Below are positions 1 to 12,249 of a DNA stretch of 64,000 nucleotides, piece by piece. Origin of the DNA: Pascua guehoae (lineage: Eukaryota; Basidiomycota; Tremellomycetes; Trichosporonales; Trichosporonaceae); the NCBI GenBank assembly GCA_001600415.1, contig BCJX01000017.1:220514-284513 (forward strand), given 5' to 3'. Numbering within the stretch: position 1 is the stretch's first letter; each line of letters starts with the position of its first letter. The translations under genes and the position numbers were made by a program. Below the pieces are notes generated by a model. That model was not told the DNA's origin. It was given only the letters and a program-made list of their open reading frames with translations, and made no database searches.

Positions 1-2865
1 GCTCGTCATTGTAGCTCGGCACGCGGCTCAGGGCGGTGACCTCCTCGTCGAGCTCCTCTTCCTCTTCGTCGTCCTCGTGGGTAAGGTGGAAGCGCGTTAC
101 CGGCGGGTCACGCACGGGACGCGTGAGCGACGACGGCGCAAAGGAGATTGTAGTCTGACGCTCAGCCGCGCCGGGTAAGCTCGCAAAGCTGTTCGAGTTG
201 CGTGAAAGGGGCGCCGACATCGGGCTGGGAATAATGTTGGGTCCCGTTGGAGACATGATGGGCGACGAGCCGTTCGAGCTCGAGCCGCGCAGCATGGGGG
301 ACAGGCCACTGCTCAGTGCCGAGAGTGGCCGGAGTAGGCTCGAAAGGCCACTCGTCCCGCGCCGCTCCGTATGTGGTCGTCCGTCGTCGTGTTGGCTGTG
401 TCCTGTCTGCGACTGGGCCTGTTGGCTTCCGTGGCCGTGTGAGCTGCGGTCTGGAGACGACGCGCGCGAGCTGGGTCGAGAGTTGGCACGCGAGCTGGGG
501 CGCGAGCTGCGCGCTGAACGGGCGTGCGGCGTGTCGTGCGGCGGTGGCGTCCCGGGGCTGATAGAGCCAGGCGCGTGGCGTGACCCAGACCCAGTGGCGA
601 GCGCACCCAGCGAGCGTAACAGCGACGTCTCGTGGTCAGACCCCAGCTGCCGGCGCGGCGGGACTTCAGTGCCGTCGAGAGAGTTGCGGCGCGAGCCAGA
701 AGGCGTATGTGAAGGCGAGTGGTGGGGCGTGACCTGGGCTGAGCGGAAGGTGAAGCCCGAGGTTCCAGCTTCCGGGACAGCAACGCGGTCGTAAACATGG
801 TTGCTATAGCTTGGGAGATCAACACGCTGCTGGTTCTCCTCGATATCAGCGCCCGTGAGGAGCGCGCGCGTTGGGGCACCCGATGCACGCGCCTCGTCGA
901 GCAGGACATTATCCAGAATGTGAATGGGTAGCGCACAGCGAAGCTCGCTAATGTGTCCGTCCGCATTGGCAATGGAGCACGACCACTTGATCTTGTGTGT
1001 CACGTAAACGGGCCGCATGGCGTGTGTGGCCGACGTCCACGGAGGAATCGGAATCGTCAAGCTCGTGTTGACCTCATTGTCGCCGATAACCACGCCATTC
1101 TCGTCCACGTGAATGTCGTCCACGTTGATGATTGCTTGGCCAGTCGACGGCCCGGCATCCGCCGACGTGCGTCCGCTTGGCGAGGTGAACAGGGGTGGTG
1201 AATCGGGAGGCACCCATTGGTTGGCAGGTATACCGTGCCAGTGCGCAGGAGGGCGCAGCAGCTCACGCTCGACGCACACGGCCTCGCCGTCCCAGATCTC
1301 ATGCTTGACAGAGGCTGCGACGCGGTCGCTCGTGTGACTCGACCCACGCGTGTATATCACGGAATACTCTTTGAGCACAGATGTAACAGAGAGCACCTTT
1401 ACGCCCTTGGCAATGGGCATAAACTTGATGAGGACCGGGATCGAGTCGCCCGCGGCGTACGCCTTGAACGGCAGCGTGAGGCTGTACATGATCTTTCCTG
1501 GCCAAGTGTTTTCAATCTCGAGCGTCTGGTTGAACTCGAGCGCCTCTGGGGTAAACGTGCGCACGACATCAAACGTCTTGGTCGCGTGCAGGTTGAACCC
1601 GAGGCCCGAGCGGACCATGGTCGCGCGCAGCTTGTATTGGATGTTGCCATCGCCAGAAAACGTTGTCGTCGACGACGGCAGGGCGCCAGAGACCTCAAAC
1701 TGGAACGGGAACGTGTGGTGGCCCGCCTTGAGCGTGTGGATATGCCGCTTGGTACCCGTGTCGGGGAGGAACGACCAGTCCTTTGAAATGAGATTGTGGG
1801 TGAACGAGTGGCTGTGAAATGTTAGGTTCGTGACGACGCGACATGGGGCATTGAAGAGGGACTGTACGGTACACCGGGCCCGGTTATCCGATAGGTGCTC
1901 GTGCAAACGAGGCACGCACAACAGAAGCACGTCACGTCAAGGCACAAAAAGAACCTCTCACACAGACCTCGTCGGAACACATCGGCGGCGCCGGTGGCGC
2001 CCAGCGACCTGCTGGAACTCGCTGCTCTCTCGCCCGACTGGGCCAGTCTCACCACCCTCGAGGTGACTCACTTTGCGCCGTCCTGAAATGACACCTTTGC
2101 CTTGCCAGAGAGGTTCATTGTAATGTCCTTGATATTCGTGCTCTCCTGGAGGACGAGGCTGACGTGTCCGCTCACATACGCCGGTTCCATCTCGCCGCCC
2201 TGGCCGCGGAGCACGACCGTGTCCGAGTCGAGAACGATTTCGAGCGGCTGCGTCTGGCTAGTCCACGCCGGCTGGGGTGCGGGCAGGGATGGGGAGAACG
2301 TGCTTTGTTGCAACGCAGTGTTGTGTGTAGACGACGGTGCCGACGACATGATGCTCGCCGCTGGGGTCGAGCTCGAGTCCGGGAGCGTGAGCGATCCTTG
2401 CCGTGCGGGGACCGCTGTGCCTGGTGTACCGTTCAAGATACTATTTGCACGCGCACTGCTGGACAAGCTCCCGCTCCGGCTCCGGCTACCGTTTCCCATT
2501 CCTGCGGCCAGAGGGTTGGTGGTCGTATAGCTTGGCGGCGTCGAAGACAGAACACCAGTTGTTGGCTGCAGGCCCCCGCTAAAGTAATCTGTCAAATGGT
2601 CGCTGGTGATGGGGACCCCTGCGGGGCTCGCATGACTTGCGTGCGAGCCTGTCCGGCTCATGACGCGCGACGACGGGTACGAATGTGGGTAGGGGTGCGA
2701 CGCGTGCGGGTTGGCGTGCGTCGGTGGGTATAGGCCGCTCGCATGTGCGTGTGGTGCGTGTGAGTTGGCGTGCCCGTGGGAGTGGCCCGGGGGATGAGGT
2801 ATAGAGTGGGGGAAACGAATTTGCGCCGTCGACGAGCTGGCGCCGCTGTTGTACCACGGCGACAT
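1..2865 (-). CDS. Arrestin-domain (ART/alpha-arrestin) protein, 3' end off window
   Basis: Alpha-arrestins are adaptors that recruit a Rsp5-type ubiquitin ligase to membrane transporters for endocytosis. I start at 2865 (peptide begins MSPWYNSG); an in-frame upstream codon at 3012 would add 49 residues. Exon 1 runs to 2072: a long Ser/Pro/His/Thr-rich leader, then an arrestin N-type segment (LEIVLDSDTVVLRG, later KDITMNLSGKAKVSF). The last exon runs 1861 to 1 with the arrestin C-type core (DWSFLPDTGTKRHIHTLKAG, HTFPFQFEVSGALPSS) and a Ser/Arg-rich tail with LPSY (about 806-815) and VPSY as possible PY-type ligase sites, then an acidic run. The stop is outside the window. Between 2071 and 1862 the phases do not match directly; a 13-nt micro-exon at about 2021-2009 would reconcile them, but this is inference. 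The family is confident; the substrate and the exact orthologue (Rim8/PalF-like or Rod1/Aly-like) are not. Confidence 0.8.
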
Positions 2866-5800
2866 GATTGTGGGTTGGGTGGTGAGGTGTGAGATGGGCT
2901 GTGAGGAATGCGGAATGGTTTTGTTGCCAAGTGTCACGGATGAGATGGTGTGCACCGAGGGATGGCCGGCGTTCGCTGGTGTTCGGATCGGGGGATCGGC
3001 AAACCACAGCAATCGGTGTTAAGGGATACCGGGGGGAGTACGAGCTAGGCCAAGCCAAGCAGTGGAGAGGGAGCAAGTGTAGAAGAGCGGGGGGTGTGCG
3101 CAGTAGACTGTGTCTCGGATCTTGGTATGCTTTGCCAAGTTGCAAGTTTGAGACGTTGCCAGTTGCCGATACCGACAGATGATACCACGGTTCGTGTGCA
3201 CAGGCCGACCGCCGACGGTGTGTGCAGTTGGGTATGCTGGTTCGGTTACGAGGCGGATCTCGGCTGTCGGATGTCGGAGTGGGCGGGTTGCCGGTGATTC
3301 CGCACCAGACGTCTAGCGCGCCGAGGGTCGATGCGGGGTTTGCTCGAGCTGGCCAGGCGGGGTAGGGGGGGGGGAGGGTTCAACGCGATGCGATGCGATT
3401 GATGGATGTGATGTGATATCAACAGCCAATCGGTAGCGCCACGGTGAAGGAAGTTGGGCAGGGACAAAATGTCCGTCGTTTGTGGTGGGCGAGCTCGCCG
3501 TGGCCTGCGGTGTGGTTGGTCGCTATCAGATAGCGAGGGATGGGCGTGGGATGGTGGGTGGGGGAGAGGGTCGTTGAGGATGGAGAATGGTCGTGTTGGT
3601 GGTGGTGGTGGTGGCCATGGATCTCTGGACGGTGGGGAGGTGTGTTGGAAAGAGTACGAGTAGTTGATTGTAGTTGATCACGCCAGTTTTGTTGAAACCT
3701 TTTGGACCTTTTGGAACCTTGCAAACCTGGCTGCAGCTGGCACGGCCGTGCTTGTCCGGGGGGGGGGGGGGGGTTGGGGTGGCGCGGAATGGGAATGGCC
3801 CGTAGGGTGCACTGAACACGAGGCACCAGAGCCTAGACTTTGGGTCACCGTAGTGTCAATAATAAAAACAATAGTCACCCGGCGAGTTCGGCCGGTCAAC
3901 TCGACGTCCGATTCGACAGCTGCTAGCGCTACCACTGTAGGATTGCTAGCTGTGTTGGAGGCCGTGTTCGAGGTGATAAATGTTGTAGATGACAAGTGGG
4001 AGAGATGGCAAAGGTGACAACGAGTTGCTCGTATGTACAGATCTGTCTGCTGGCTAACAATGGAGGGGGTGGGGTGGGGGGGGGGGGGTGCACCGAAGAA
4101 GCTGATAAGTGACTCGGAAGGTGACTGTCTGCCTCTGGTGCTGGTCCTCTCCTCTGCCTCGCTTCTCTCTCTCTCGCTATGCTGTGCAATTGATTGATGT
4201 GTCTCACCAATGGCATGTGGTCCAAGGACCGCGCAAACGGCGCTCCTACATGGCACTGCTCTGCACCGCAACCGCGGGGGGAAAGGACAGGATACGAGAC
4301 GATGGTAGTACACGGTAGTACACGGTCGAGCAAAGGGGGGGATGGCATAATCTGTCTACTGTAGCAAGCATGCATGCATGCAAGGCAAAGGAAGAAATTT
4401 CCCAACTTGCTTGGCCACAGTCAAACCTTTTTCTGTGCCATGCCAGAAAAAATAAAACTGGCCGATGATAGACCCGTCGTCTCCCGCCCGCTCTTTGTCC
4501 GGTCTGCCCGCGCCTCGTCTCTCCGCCCCCCCGGCCCGCCCCTTTGCTCCCGGCGCCCGCCTGGTCACTGGGTCACCTGGCTCACCTGGCTCTGTCGTCG
4601 GCACTGTTGCTCCGGATCGGCCGGATTGCTTTGTTTCCTTTGTTTTGCCCCTGGTGCCGTCATCTTTGGCCCATAAAGGCACCCTGTCCCCTGCAGCCCC
4701 TGTCGCCCTGTCGTCATCCACCATGCCACCATCCATCATCCATCATGATGCATATCACCTTGCCCATCACCTCGCCATCGGCCTGGCCATCGCCTTGGCC
4801 ACCCAGCTCCCAGGCTCCCTCTCGACCCTAACAAGGCCTCGCCGAGACGCAGTGCAGTGTCTGTGCATCATGTCGCTTGGCCACGCCACCAAACAAGACG
4901 ACTGCTTCGCACCACCCCTTGGCTCCCCTTGGCTCTTGGCACCATGTGCAGCAGATTGTTCTCGGCTCCGTACGGATCACGACAAGGCGCCAATATACCT
5001 CGGAGCTACTGTTGCATCCAGCAGTATCGCAGTATCGGGGCATCTTATTTGGACTTGGCCCGTCGAGTGGAATGCATCTCGTTCCATGACCCTTTCCCTG
5101 CCGTGGTCGCCAAAAGGGCCTAATCGGGCCAATAACGCCTCTGATTTGCACCTGGCATGACGGCCGTGGCGGCGCTCGTGGGTGGCCAATCGATTCATCA
5201 CCCACGTTCTGCTGCAAGTCTGCAAGCGCAAGCAAGCACGCCCCAATCGTCGAAAAATACGCCTCGCTACCCTCGAATCCTGCCTGGCGTCGGCGTCGTC
5301 GTCACTCGTACACACGCAAACAACGTTTCTTCTCACTCGTTCCCGCGCGTAGTGTCTCGCTGACGACACCAATCCCACCACGTACCCTAGAAACAGCACC
5401 CCCAAGGCTCACAAGCACGCAACCACCATACTACAGTGTAACTGGTCCCTGTATTTCTGGACACATGGGGGCCATTGCCGCACGAAACCCTGAACGGCAA
5501 TGGCAAGGCACTCGACGTTCACTCGACGCCCCTCTCTCACCCCGTATCTAGCGACGTCGACCACCAAACCCAAAGAGGGTCGGTAACGGGCATTACGGCA
5601 CGACGAGCGTACCAGCAGAGCCAAAACAATTTTTCACCACCCAACACCATTGGCCTTTGCTCAGTACCGTTATCGCGGTATCCGTGGTATCGCGCGTGGT
5701 GAAACGTGCGTGGGTGTGTACGGAACGTCGTCGTGGCGACTGGTCACCGGCGCCGACGTCTGGTGTGGCTCCTTGCTTCCCTTGTCTGCTCTTGCCCCCT

Positions 5801-7330
5801 CCTGCACTCGCTGATCGGGGGGCCAGGCAGATTCCGGGCCGTGCTGACATACGACGACGCGTCAGACGCCCCCTTACCAGATTGCCAGCCAACTGCCAAA
5901 CCCAACCCTATTGCAGGTTCCCTACGCTAACCCGTTTGTTGGCGTTGCACATGGTGTGGCGCTGCCCAGTCGAATGAAACGACAGCCCTAGTCCACACTA
6001 TAACAACTCACTGCAGGTTTTACATGTCACGAATCGCACGTTTGCCGCCGGCGTCTGCCTGATGGATTGGTCTGCCTGCCGTACCGTGCACGTTGTTGCG
6101 CGCTGCGCACCTTACTCGTCGCGGCGCGATACGCAGCGCCCCATCCCACCCCTCAGCCTCGCGACGGGTGCCGACGTACGTGAGAATCTCCGCCCAGCAT
6201 CCCACCCGTCCACGATACACGCCATCGCAAGCCCCAGTGGCGTGGTCGCAAATGTCCTATCGCACAGCCGGCGGCAAGTCTCGCCACGGGCCAACTGTGG
6301 TCCAGAAGCGCACAAGACTCGCGGTCCCATCCTCCCCCAAGCATCTATGCCAATCACGTCTGCCGCTCGCCACATTCCCAGGGGCAACAGATATCACATG
6401 CCCACGCCACCGTTCCCAACCGGCGGCAACGGCGGGCGGCGCGGAGTGGCGCCCAGCGGCAGCGAGAGCCGAGAGCGAGAGCGGGGAGCCGAGCGGACTC
6501 TGAGTGGGTGCAGGGGACGAGGGGGGGCGAGCGGACAGTCGCCCCGCTCTGGCTCAAGGACAAAACCATCTTTGGTCCAGGAATAAACAGAAGGATAGAG
6601 CCAACGCCGACTGCAGTCCACTTGCCGAAGGCTGCGACTCACGTGGTTTGACATGTTTGTTCCACCCACCACGTCCTTCTTACACCGCTTCACCACAATA
6701 CACTGCCGTCCACTGCCGGCAGGGGCGATCACTGACCACTAACCCGACACCCCTCGTGGCCCCGGACTGCCTGGTACCAGTGTCGACAAAAGCAGCGTGC
6801 ACTTACACCCAAAGCCTCCAGGACACCGAGTGCAGTACGCCTGGACCCCGTCCTGTGTCCCAGAATTTGTCGTTTGACCGTCACTTGTCCCCCCACTCTG
6901 CCTTTCCCTCCCGTTTGCACTTTCCATGCTGTCCGGTGGGGTATTAGGTGCGATCGTCAAACGCGCTGGTCTTCTAGTCCACCCACCGACCCGGCCTTCT
7001 CACCCCAGCGCGTCGCAACTTTACTGCCAGCTGCATCGCCTTGCAACTAACGTTCCGCGTGAGTGCCGCTGTTGATGCTCGTCACTGCGGATGCTCGTCG
7101 CTGTCGATGCTCGCGTCAACCTTCGGCACACTGGAGAAGAGCATCCGGCCGATGCAGGGACGACTGCATCCACTTTGTCATATGTGGTCCACAGTGTCGA
7201 GTGCATCTGGACGCAGCTCGAGCTCGAGACACGTTTGTGGCGAGATGGCAAGGAGAGCTGCGGGCGACAAGGGCGAGGACGGGGGTGAGGGTGGGGAATT
7301 GGCCGAATAGGTGCTGGGTATGAACAAGGA

Positions 7331-7390
7331 CGACGAAAGACGACGAAAGACGACGAAAGACGATGAAAGACGATGAAAGACGATGAAAGA
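7331..7390. repeat. 10-nt tandem repeat, six units
   Basis: Six contiguous copies of the unit CGAYGAAAGA: the first three carry C and the last three T at the variable position, a pattern expected from local duplication after a point change. Flanking bases continue the pattern imperfectly to about 7415. Confidence 0.9.
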
Positions 7391-7920
7391 CGATAACGAA
7401 AGACGACGACAGACGACCGCAAGGCGTCCCCGACACGCACCGTTCCTCACTACCCTCGTCGCCCTCGCGCCCCCCCTCACAGGTATTCCCCGAAAGCCGT
7501 GAGCCTGCCCGCTCGACATGGTGGCAGTCTTCCGGACGCGTCTTACCCGCCCCAGGCCTAGCAGCGTACCCCCGTCCCCGCTCCCAAGGCAGGTGCGTGT
7601 ATGTACTGAGGAGACGTTGCCAGCCAGACTGCCGTTGCACGTCTGACCACGAATGGGGCGTGGGCGGGGTCACAACGGCCCAGCCTCCCTCATCCTTTAC
7701 TGTGGTGACAAAGGTCCCCCGGTCCCCGGCGCTCTGACTCGTGTCCGCCTTGTGTCCAATGCTAGCTGAGCTTGATGGCATACAGAGGGGGACAGACTAA
7801 GAGACAAACGGAGATGTGGTGCCAAGTGGATAGCAGACCAGGTGGGATCGGGGCAGAGTGCGAGGACGGGTTGTGGGTCTGCAGGCGGGGGCGGGTAGGG
7901 GTGAGGACGGGGGTGGGGAG

Positions 7921-7988
7921 GAGACGGGTCTGAAGAGGATACGGGTCTGAAGAGGAGACGGGTTTGAAGAGGAGACGGGTCTGAAGAG
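7921..7988. repeat. 17-nt tandem repeat, four units
   Basis: Four adjacent 17-nt units of the form GAGACGGGTCTGAAGAG, with one base changed in unit 2 (GAT for GAG) and one in unit 3 (T for C). No coding frame makes sense of it. Confidence 0.9.
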
Positions 7989-8526
7989 GCCACGAGCAAT
8001 GTCGATAAGGTATTGCTGTGTATCATCTATTATATAAAGCGAAGATGCTTGAGATAAGCCATGTGGAAGCTGCGTGGTTTACACATGACCGGCTACTGGG
8101 GGGTGGGAAGGAGGCCGAAAGGACTGTGTGTGTATGTGTGTGGGTGGGGGGGGGGGGGGTTAGGGGGGGGGGAGACCTGCTGAGCTGCTGAGACGCCTGG
8201 GCCGGACTGTGTTGAGGTGAAGCTGTATCGCTATCGGCATGGCCTGGTATCCCTCACAGTACAGTATCAACACAGCCGAGCTCAAGACGCCAGAGCCTGT
8301 CGGCAGCTACGCCCTGCCGCTCGGTAACACTTGTCCAGGGCCATGCGCGAAAAATGACGCAGCGTCCATACTCTGTTGCATGCCATTCGAGTATGCCACA
8401 GGCCGGTTTGGCTGATGGGGTTGGGTGGCCAGGGCGGCTCGGGACGAGGGCGAGGGCGGCTGGGGCGCTGCAGGTGGTGCTCGTTGGTGTTGTGGGTGTT
8501 ATGCGTGGCGGTGCCCGTGGTGTCAC

Positions 8527-8576
8527 TGGTGGAGGAGGAGGAGGAAAAGGATGAGGAGGAAGAGGAGGTGGATGAT

Positions 8577-8615
<39 letters not shown>

Positions 8616-8830
8616 GAAGAGGAGGTGGAGGATGAGGAGGAAGAGGAGGAGGAGGATGAGGAGGAAGAGGAAGATGTGGTGGTGGTATTGGTGGTGGTGG
8701 TGTTACGCGTGGTGGTGCTCGTGGTGTCACGGGTGGAGGAAGGGCAGGAGGAGGAGGAGGAGGAGGAGGGGGAGGAGGAAAAGGAAAAGCAGGAGGGAGG
8801 AGGAGGAAGAGGACGAGGTGGATGTGGTGG
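8527..8830. repeat. Imperfect GAG/GAA purine microsatellite
   Basis: About 300 nt of almost pure purine on the plus strand (GAGGAAGAGGAG-like), interrupted by GTGGTGGT patches near 8680-8740 and 8820-8860. Translated, it would give Glu-rich or Arg-rich frames on one strand and Pro/Ser-rich frames on the other, which explains the long open frames here without a gene. Such tracts can adopt triplex structure. Confidence 0.85.
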
Positions 8831-8887
8831 TGGTAGTGGTGGTGGTGGTGTCAGTGCTGTTGCTGGTGCTCGTGCTGGTGCTCGTCT

Positions 8888-9045
8888 AACCGGTCTTGTC
8901 GGTCTTACCGGTCTTGTCGGCCTCGCCGCTCTTGCCGATCTTGCCGATCTCGTCGGTCTCGTCGGTCTCGTCGGTCTCGTCGGTCTCGTCGGTCTCGTCG
9001 GTCCCGTCGGTCTCGCCAATCTTGCCGGTCTTGCCGGTCTCGCTG
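8888..9045. repeat. 9-nt GTCGGTCTC/T tandem array
   Basis: A run of 9-nt units of the type GTCGGTCTY, most regular at about 8955-9010, with edge units degenerating to CTTGCCGGT. On the minus strand it would encode an Arg-Asp dipeptide repeat, but the frame has no supported start or flanking coding sequence, so I treat it as a minisatellite. Confidence 0.85.
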
Positions 9046-10096
9046 GTGCATCTTGATGCGTCTGCGCGGACAACCTGCGATGACACAGTTGTAACACCCA
9101 CCTGCTGGCGTTACCGGTCCTGCCGAGCAAGGGCCTTGACTCTGACTCGGTCGAGGTAGTTTGGCCGGCACGGGTCGCCATCCAGGCCCTGCCTCAGAGC
9201 TCTGCCGCCACGATGAGCTAGCCCGGGCATGCGAGAGGTGGGGAATGGCCTGGATGAGATGTGCTGAGGTTGGTGCTGCCGCTGCTGCTGCCACTGCCAC
9301 TGCCTTTGCCGTTTGCCCTGCCCCAGCCCTCGCTATCGCTGCCGCCCGTGCGCTGCTCTCCTCGTTACTCTCGCCTCTATCGGCCACTGCAGAGCTAGAA
9401 CGCGAGGCTTGGCTTGGATGACTTGTCGATGACTTTGACTGGGCGCAACTTGACGGCTGGTGTGCTGCGGCCACAGCCGCGGGCAGCTAGAAGGGCATCA
9501 GCTACATCAGGCCCTGGAGGGCGGTTTCGAATGCCGACATTCAAGGTCGTAGGCGACCGTTACCCAGCCGACCTCTTGGCGGCCATGGGATGTCAGAGTG
9601 TCAACTCGCTCAACTCGCACGGCGTTCTGCTCGTACCCAAGTGCTTGAGCTCGAGGTGTCCACCTTGCAGGGATAAGGCATCATGCCCGAGGGCGCGCTT
9701 GGTGTGCCTGACCGAGTGTCCTAGGACGCGCCCGAGCAACCATGGCCCACACCTTCGTCGGGGGCAATTAAGACGATCCCTCATGTGCACGGGGCAACGC
9801 GTACATGTGTGTCCAGTGTTGGCGCCGCATGGCACTCCAGTGGGACGTCTGCCAGTCTCACGGGCAAGCTCGAGGCTGCGTCCACTCGTCAGAATAAAGG
9901 GCATTCATTACATGGAGGACGCGAGGGTATGTGTACTATACATGAAGAGGCAGCAGTGCGCAAGTCGTGATCATATGAGGCAGCACGAAAAAAATGCGCG
10001 GAATGTAACGATACTCTCGCCTCGCTCTACCGTTCCATCACTTGTGGGTTGGCGGTCCCCACCCAGAGGTCACCACGACGTTTACCACCTGGACGG

Positions 10097-11464
10097 TCAC
10101 CACTGGGGCTGTCCATATGCCTGGCCCGGCGGCGGCGGCGGCGGGTAGTAGTAGCTCGCTGCCTCGCCCAGGTTCGGCGGCTGCTGGATGTAGCTCATTG
10201 GGCCGCCGGGGCCGGGCGGCTGCTGGACAGGCAGGGGGCCGAACGGCTGCTGGACGTAAGGGCCGCCGGGGCCCGCACTGTCGTCGCCGAGCTCGCGGGG
10301 GCGGGGACGGAACGCGCTCGCCTTGATGACGCCTGGCACATAATGACCGTTTTGGACGGGCTGATAGTGGTTCGCGATTGCAGGGGCCGGTCCCGGTGGC
10401 GATGTCGAGGGGGGCGTGAGGATCTGCGGAGACATATGCGGGCCTGCTGCCATGGGGGGGAACAGCGTCGCCTGCTGGTGTCCCTGTGCTCCCTGGGCCA
10501 ACTGATGGAGGTCCTGCGACGACGAGGCCGGAGTCTGGATGTACTGGCCCAAGGGCGACGAGGTGGTGGAAAAGGACTGTGTCGACTGGGTCGGCTGGTA
10601 GATGTTCGAATCAAATGAGGACGCCACGGAGTTCGGACGCTGCGACGACATCGACGGGCCCTGCTGACCCAGATAGGCCGGGTTTGGGTTCGTGTCCGGA
10701 ATCGGCGCAGGCTGAATGGGCTCGACCTTTGGCGGCTCCGTCCGCCCGGCCAGGCCCCACTGGGTGGCCCATGGTTCGGAGGGCTGCTGCTGGTGAGACG
10801 ACATGGACGGGCCCGGCGTGAACGGCTGGCTCTGCTGAGTCTCGAAGTAGGTGTTAAACTGGGCGGGGGGCTTAAAGCCCGTCTGCTTCTTCCACCACTT
10901 CCACCCCTTGTTCGACCCTGCCTGGGGAGTGCCGGGTGGGGGACGGTACTGAATCTGCCGGGCACGTCAGTTGTCGGTTACTCGTTGCGTTTTAGAGAGA
11001 CGTGGTGGCAAACTACTCACGTCGCCCACGAAAAAGTTGGCCATTTTCTGCTTAAACGTCATGCCCGACGTGCTGGGGCGCGCTTGAGCCTTTCCAAACC
11101 CGTGCAGCGCGCGGTCCGCCGGCCCGGCGTCGTCGCTCACAGAGTGCCGGCTGACCCCCAGCGCCTGCCCGTACTCGTCCACCTTGAGCTTCTCCGAGAG
11201 CCAGAAGAAGAACCCCTCCCTGCCGGCCTCGTCGAGACCAGGCCACGGCCACTGTGACGATCCCGTCGCCTCGTTCACAAAGTAGACGTCGTCGAGTGGC
11301 TCTGGCGCGTACGCCCACAACCTGTCGAGTCAGCACACGCTACCTGGGTCGCAAGCGGCGCGTCGTCTCGGTGGCGACAAAGTCTCGACGTACCATCCTG
11401 CCGGCAGAACGTCCCGCGGCGCGCGGTACAAGCCCGGCTCGGGGGTGAGAAAGATGTAGCTCAT
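10097..11464 (-). CDS. WW-domain protein with Pro/Gln-rich C-terminus
   Basis: Three exons: 11464-11394, 11321-11021 and 10954-10097, giving 409 residues in consistent phase. The first intron falls inside a WW domain; joining the exons gives LPAGW followed by YFVNEATGSSQWPWP at about residues 20-50, with the two signature tryptophans and the terminal proline. WW domains bind proline-rich ligands. The middle part (FFFWLSEKLKVDEYGQALG, MTFKQKMANFFVGD) looks folded. Exon 3 opens with a basic aromatic patch (NKGWKWWKKQTG) and continues as Pro/Gln/Ser-rich disorder ending in poly-Pro and YGQPQW. The C-terminal proline stretches could be recognised by WW domains, possibly its own. I do not recognise a named orthologue; the cellular role is unknown. 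Confidence 0.8.
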
Positions 11465-12168
11465 GGTTGGTGGTGGAGTAGTAGTAGTGTCGCGTTGGTC
11501 GTGAATGGTAGAGTGAAGAAAAGATGAGGTTTGGGTCGTGCATGATATATGCGAGTGGTCCTGCGTCGCGCTGCGTCGCACTGCGTCGCACTGGACTGCA
11601 CCGCACATGCCGCCGCCCATGCTGTGTGTATTGGTCCTGGCCTGTGGCCTGATGCCCAGGAATCATTCCACCATCCATCACCAAATGCCCGTCCGTCCCT
11701 GATTCAGACCAGAGATCTATCCCCATGACGTTGGTTGGTCTGGTCGATCCCACACCCCATACCCATCCTTCACCCGTAGCACAGCAGTCACGTGACTAAA
11801 AAAACCACGTGGTTTCCATGCTCGCCATCGTCGCTGATGGTGGCATGGTGGCAGTTCTAAGGTTGCCAAGCTTGGACAGCACGTCTCGAGTTTGCCAAAC
11901 TCTTTACACTAATGTTGCATGGACACAGGTGCTAAACTAAACCTAGTCAGGAGCAACAAGCACTGCGCTGGCACCCACGAGTACAGGCACACAGAGGGCG
12001 GCGAGTGCCTGCCCGGACGTGCCCGCGCCGCTTCGGCGCTTCTCTGACTCTCCTTTGCGTGCCTCTCCTTTGCGTGCCTCTCCTTTGCGTCTATGTCTCC
12101 TCCAGAAGCCACCAGCCACCAGCACGAATGCCACCCGCTTACTGTTCTGTACATGCCAACAAAAAAGC
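11465..12168. other. Intergenic, no gene seen
   Basis: Upstream region of the WW-domain gene. It has a short direct repeat (CTGCGTCGCA-like, 11569-11590) and a GCGTGCCTCTCCTTT repeat near 12057-12090. I see no coding sequence. Confidence 0.5.
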
Positions 12169-12249
12169 TGTCCCACACAGGCTTGAACTGTGGACCTTTA
12201 TTCAAGTAATAATTAACAGTCGAATGCTCTACCTACTGAGCCATAGGAC
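12169..12249 (-). tRNA. tRNA-Asn(GTT)-like gene with short intron, possibly degenerate
   Basis: On the minus strand the sequence starts GTCCTATGGCTCAGTAGGTA, has D-arm, anticodon loop CTGTTAA (anticodon GTT) and a T-arm CACAG-TTCAAGC-CTGTG. The 5' acceptor strand pairs with GTGGGAC using wobble pairs. After the anticodon loop come about seven intron-like bases (TTATTAC), then TTGAA, which can pair with TTCGA through one G-U pair; the variable region is then three or so bases longer than usual. A T6 tract (RNA polymerase III stop) follows at 12161-12166. It is either a working intron-containing gene or a decaying copy. A second, differently altered copy lies at 54730-54826. Confidence 0.6.

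Larger units (their letters stand above)
2866..10096. other. 7 kb gene-poor region with simple repeats
   Basis: I found no reading frame with protein-like composition or convincing splice-linked exons in this stretch. The open frames present are those expected by chance in GC-rich DNA or are encoded by low-complexity repeats. It holds G-tracts at 3758-3773, about 4076-4088 and 8146-8172, and four tandem-repeat arrays listed separately. It separates two genes that both read leftward, so it contains the 5' region of the arrestin gene and the 3' region of the WW-domain gene. A long non-coding transcript or an extended regulatory region is possible but nothing in the sequence proves it. Confidence 0.6.

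Noticed and set aside
4465..5160. 231-codon plus-strand frame
   Set aside because: Composition follows local CCAT/CACC repeats and no domain-like segment is present; competing frames overlap it.
7331..7988. Possible CRISPR-like array
   Set aside because: Units are directly adjacent with no unique spacers, and the genome is eukaryotic; these are tandem repeats.
8376..9056. 226-codon plus-strand frame with poly-Glu
   Set aside because: Low-complexity translation of the GAG repeat; no supporting coding sequence at either end.
8282..9181. 299-codon minus-strand frame
   Set aside because: Most of it is poly-Ser/Thr/Pro encoded by the purine microsatellite and the 9-nt array; no folded segment.
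9414..10148. 244-codon plus-strand frame
   Set aside because: It overlaps the 3' end of the WW-domain gene antisense and has no recognisable composition.
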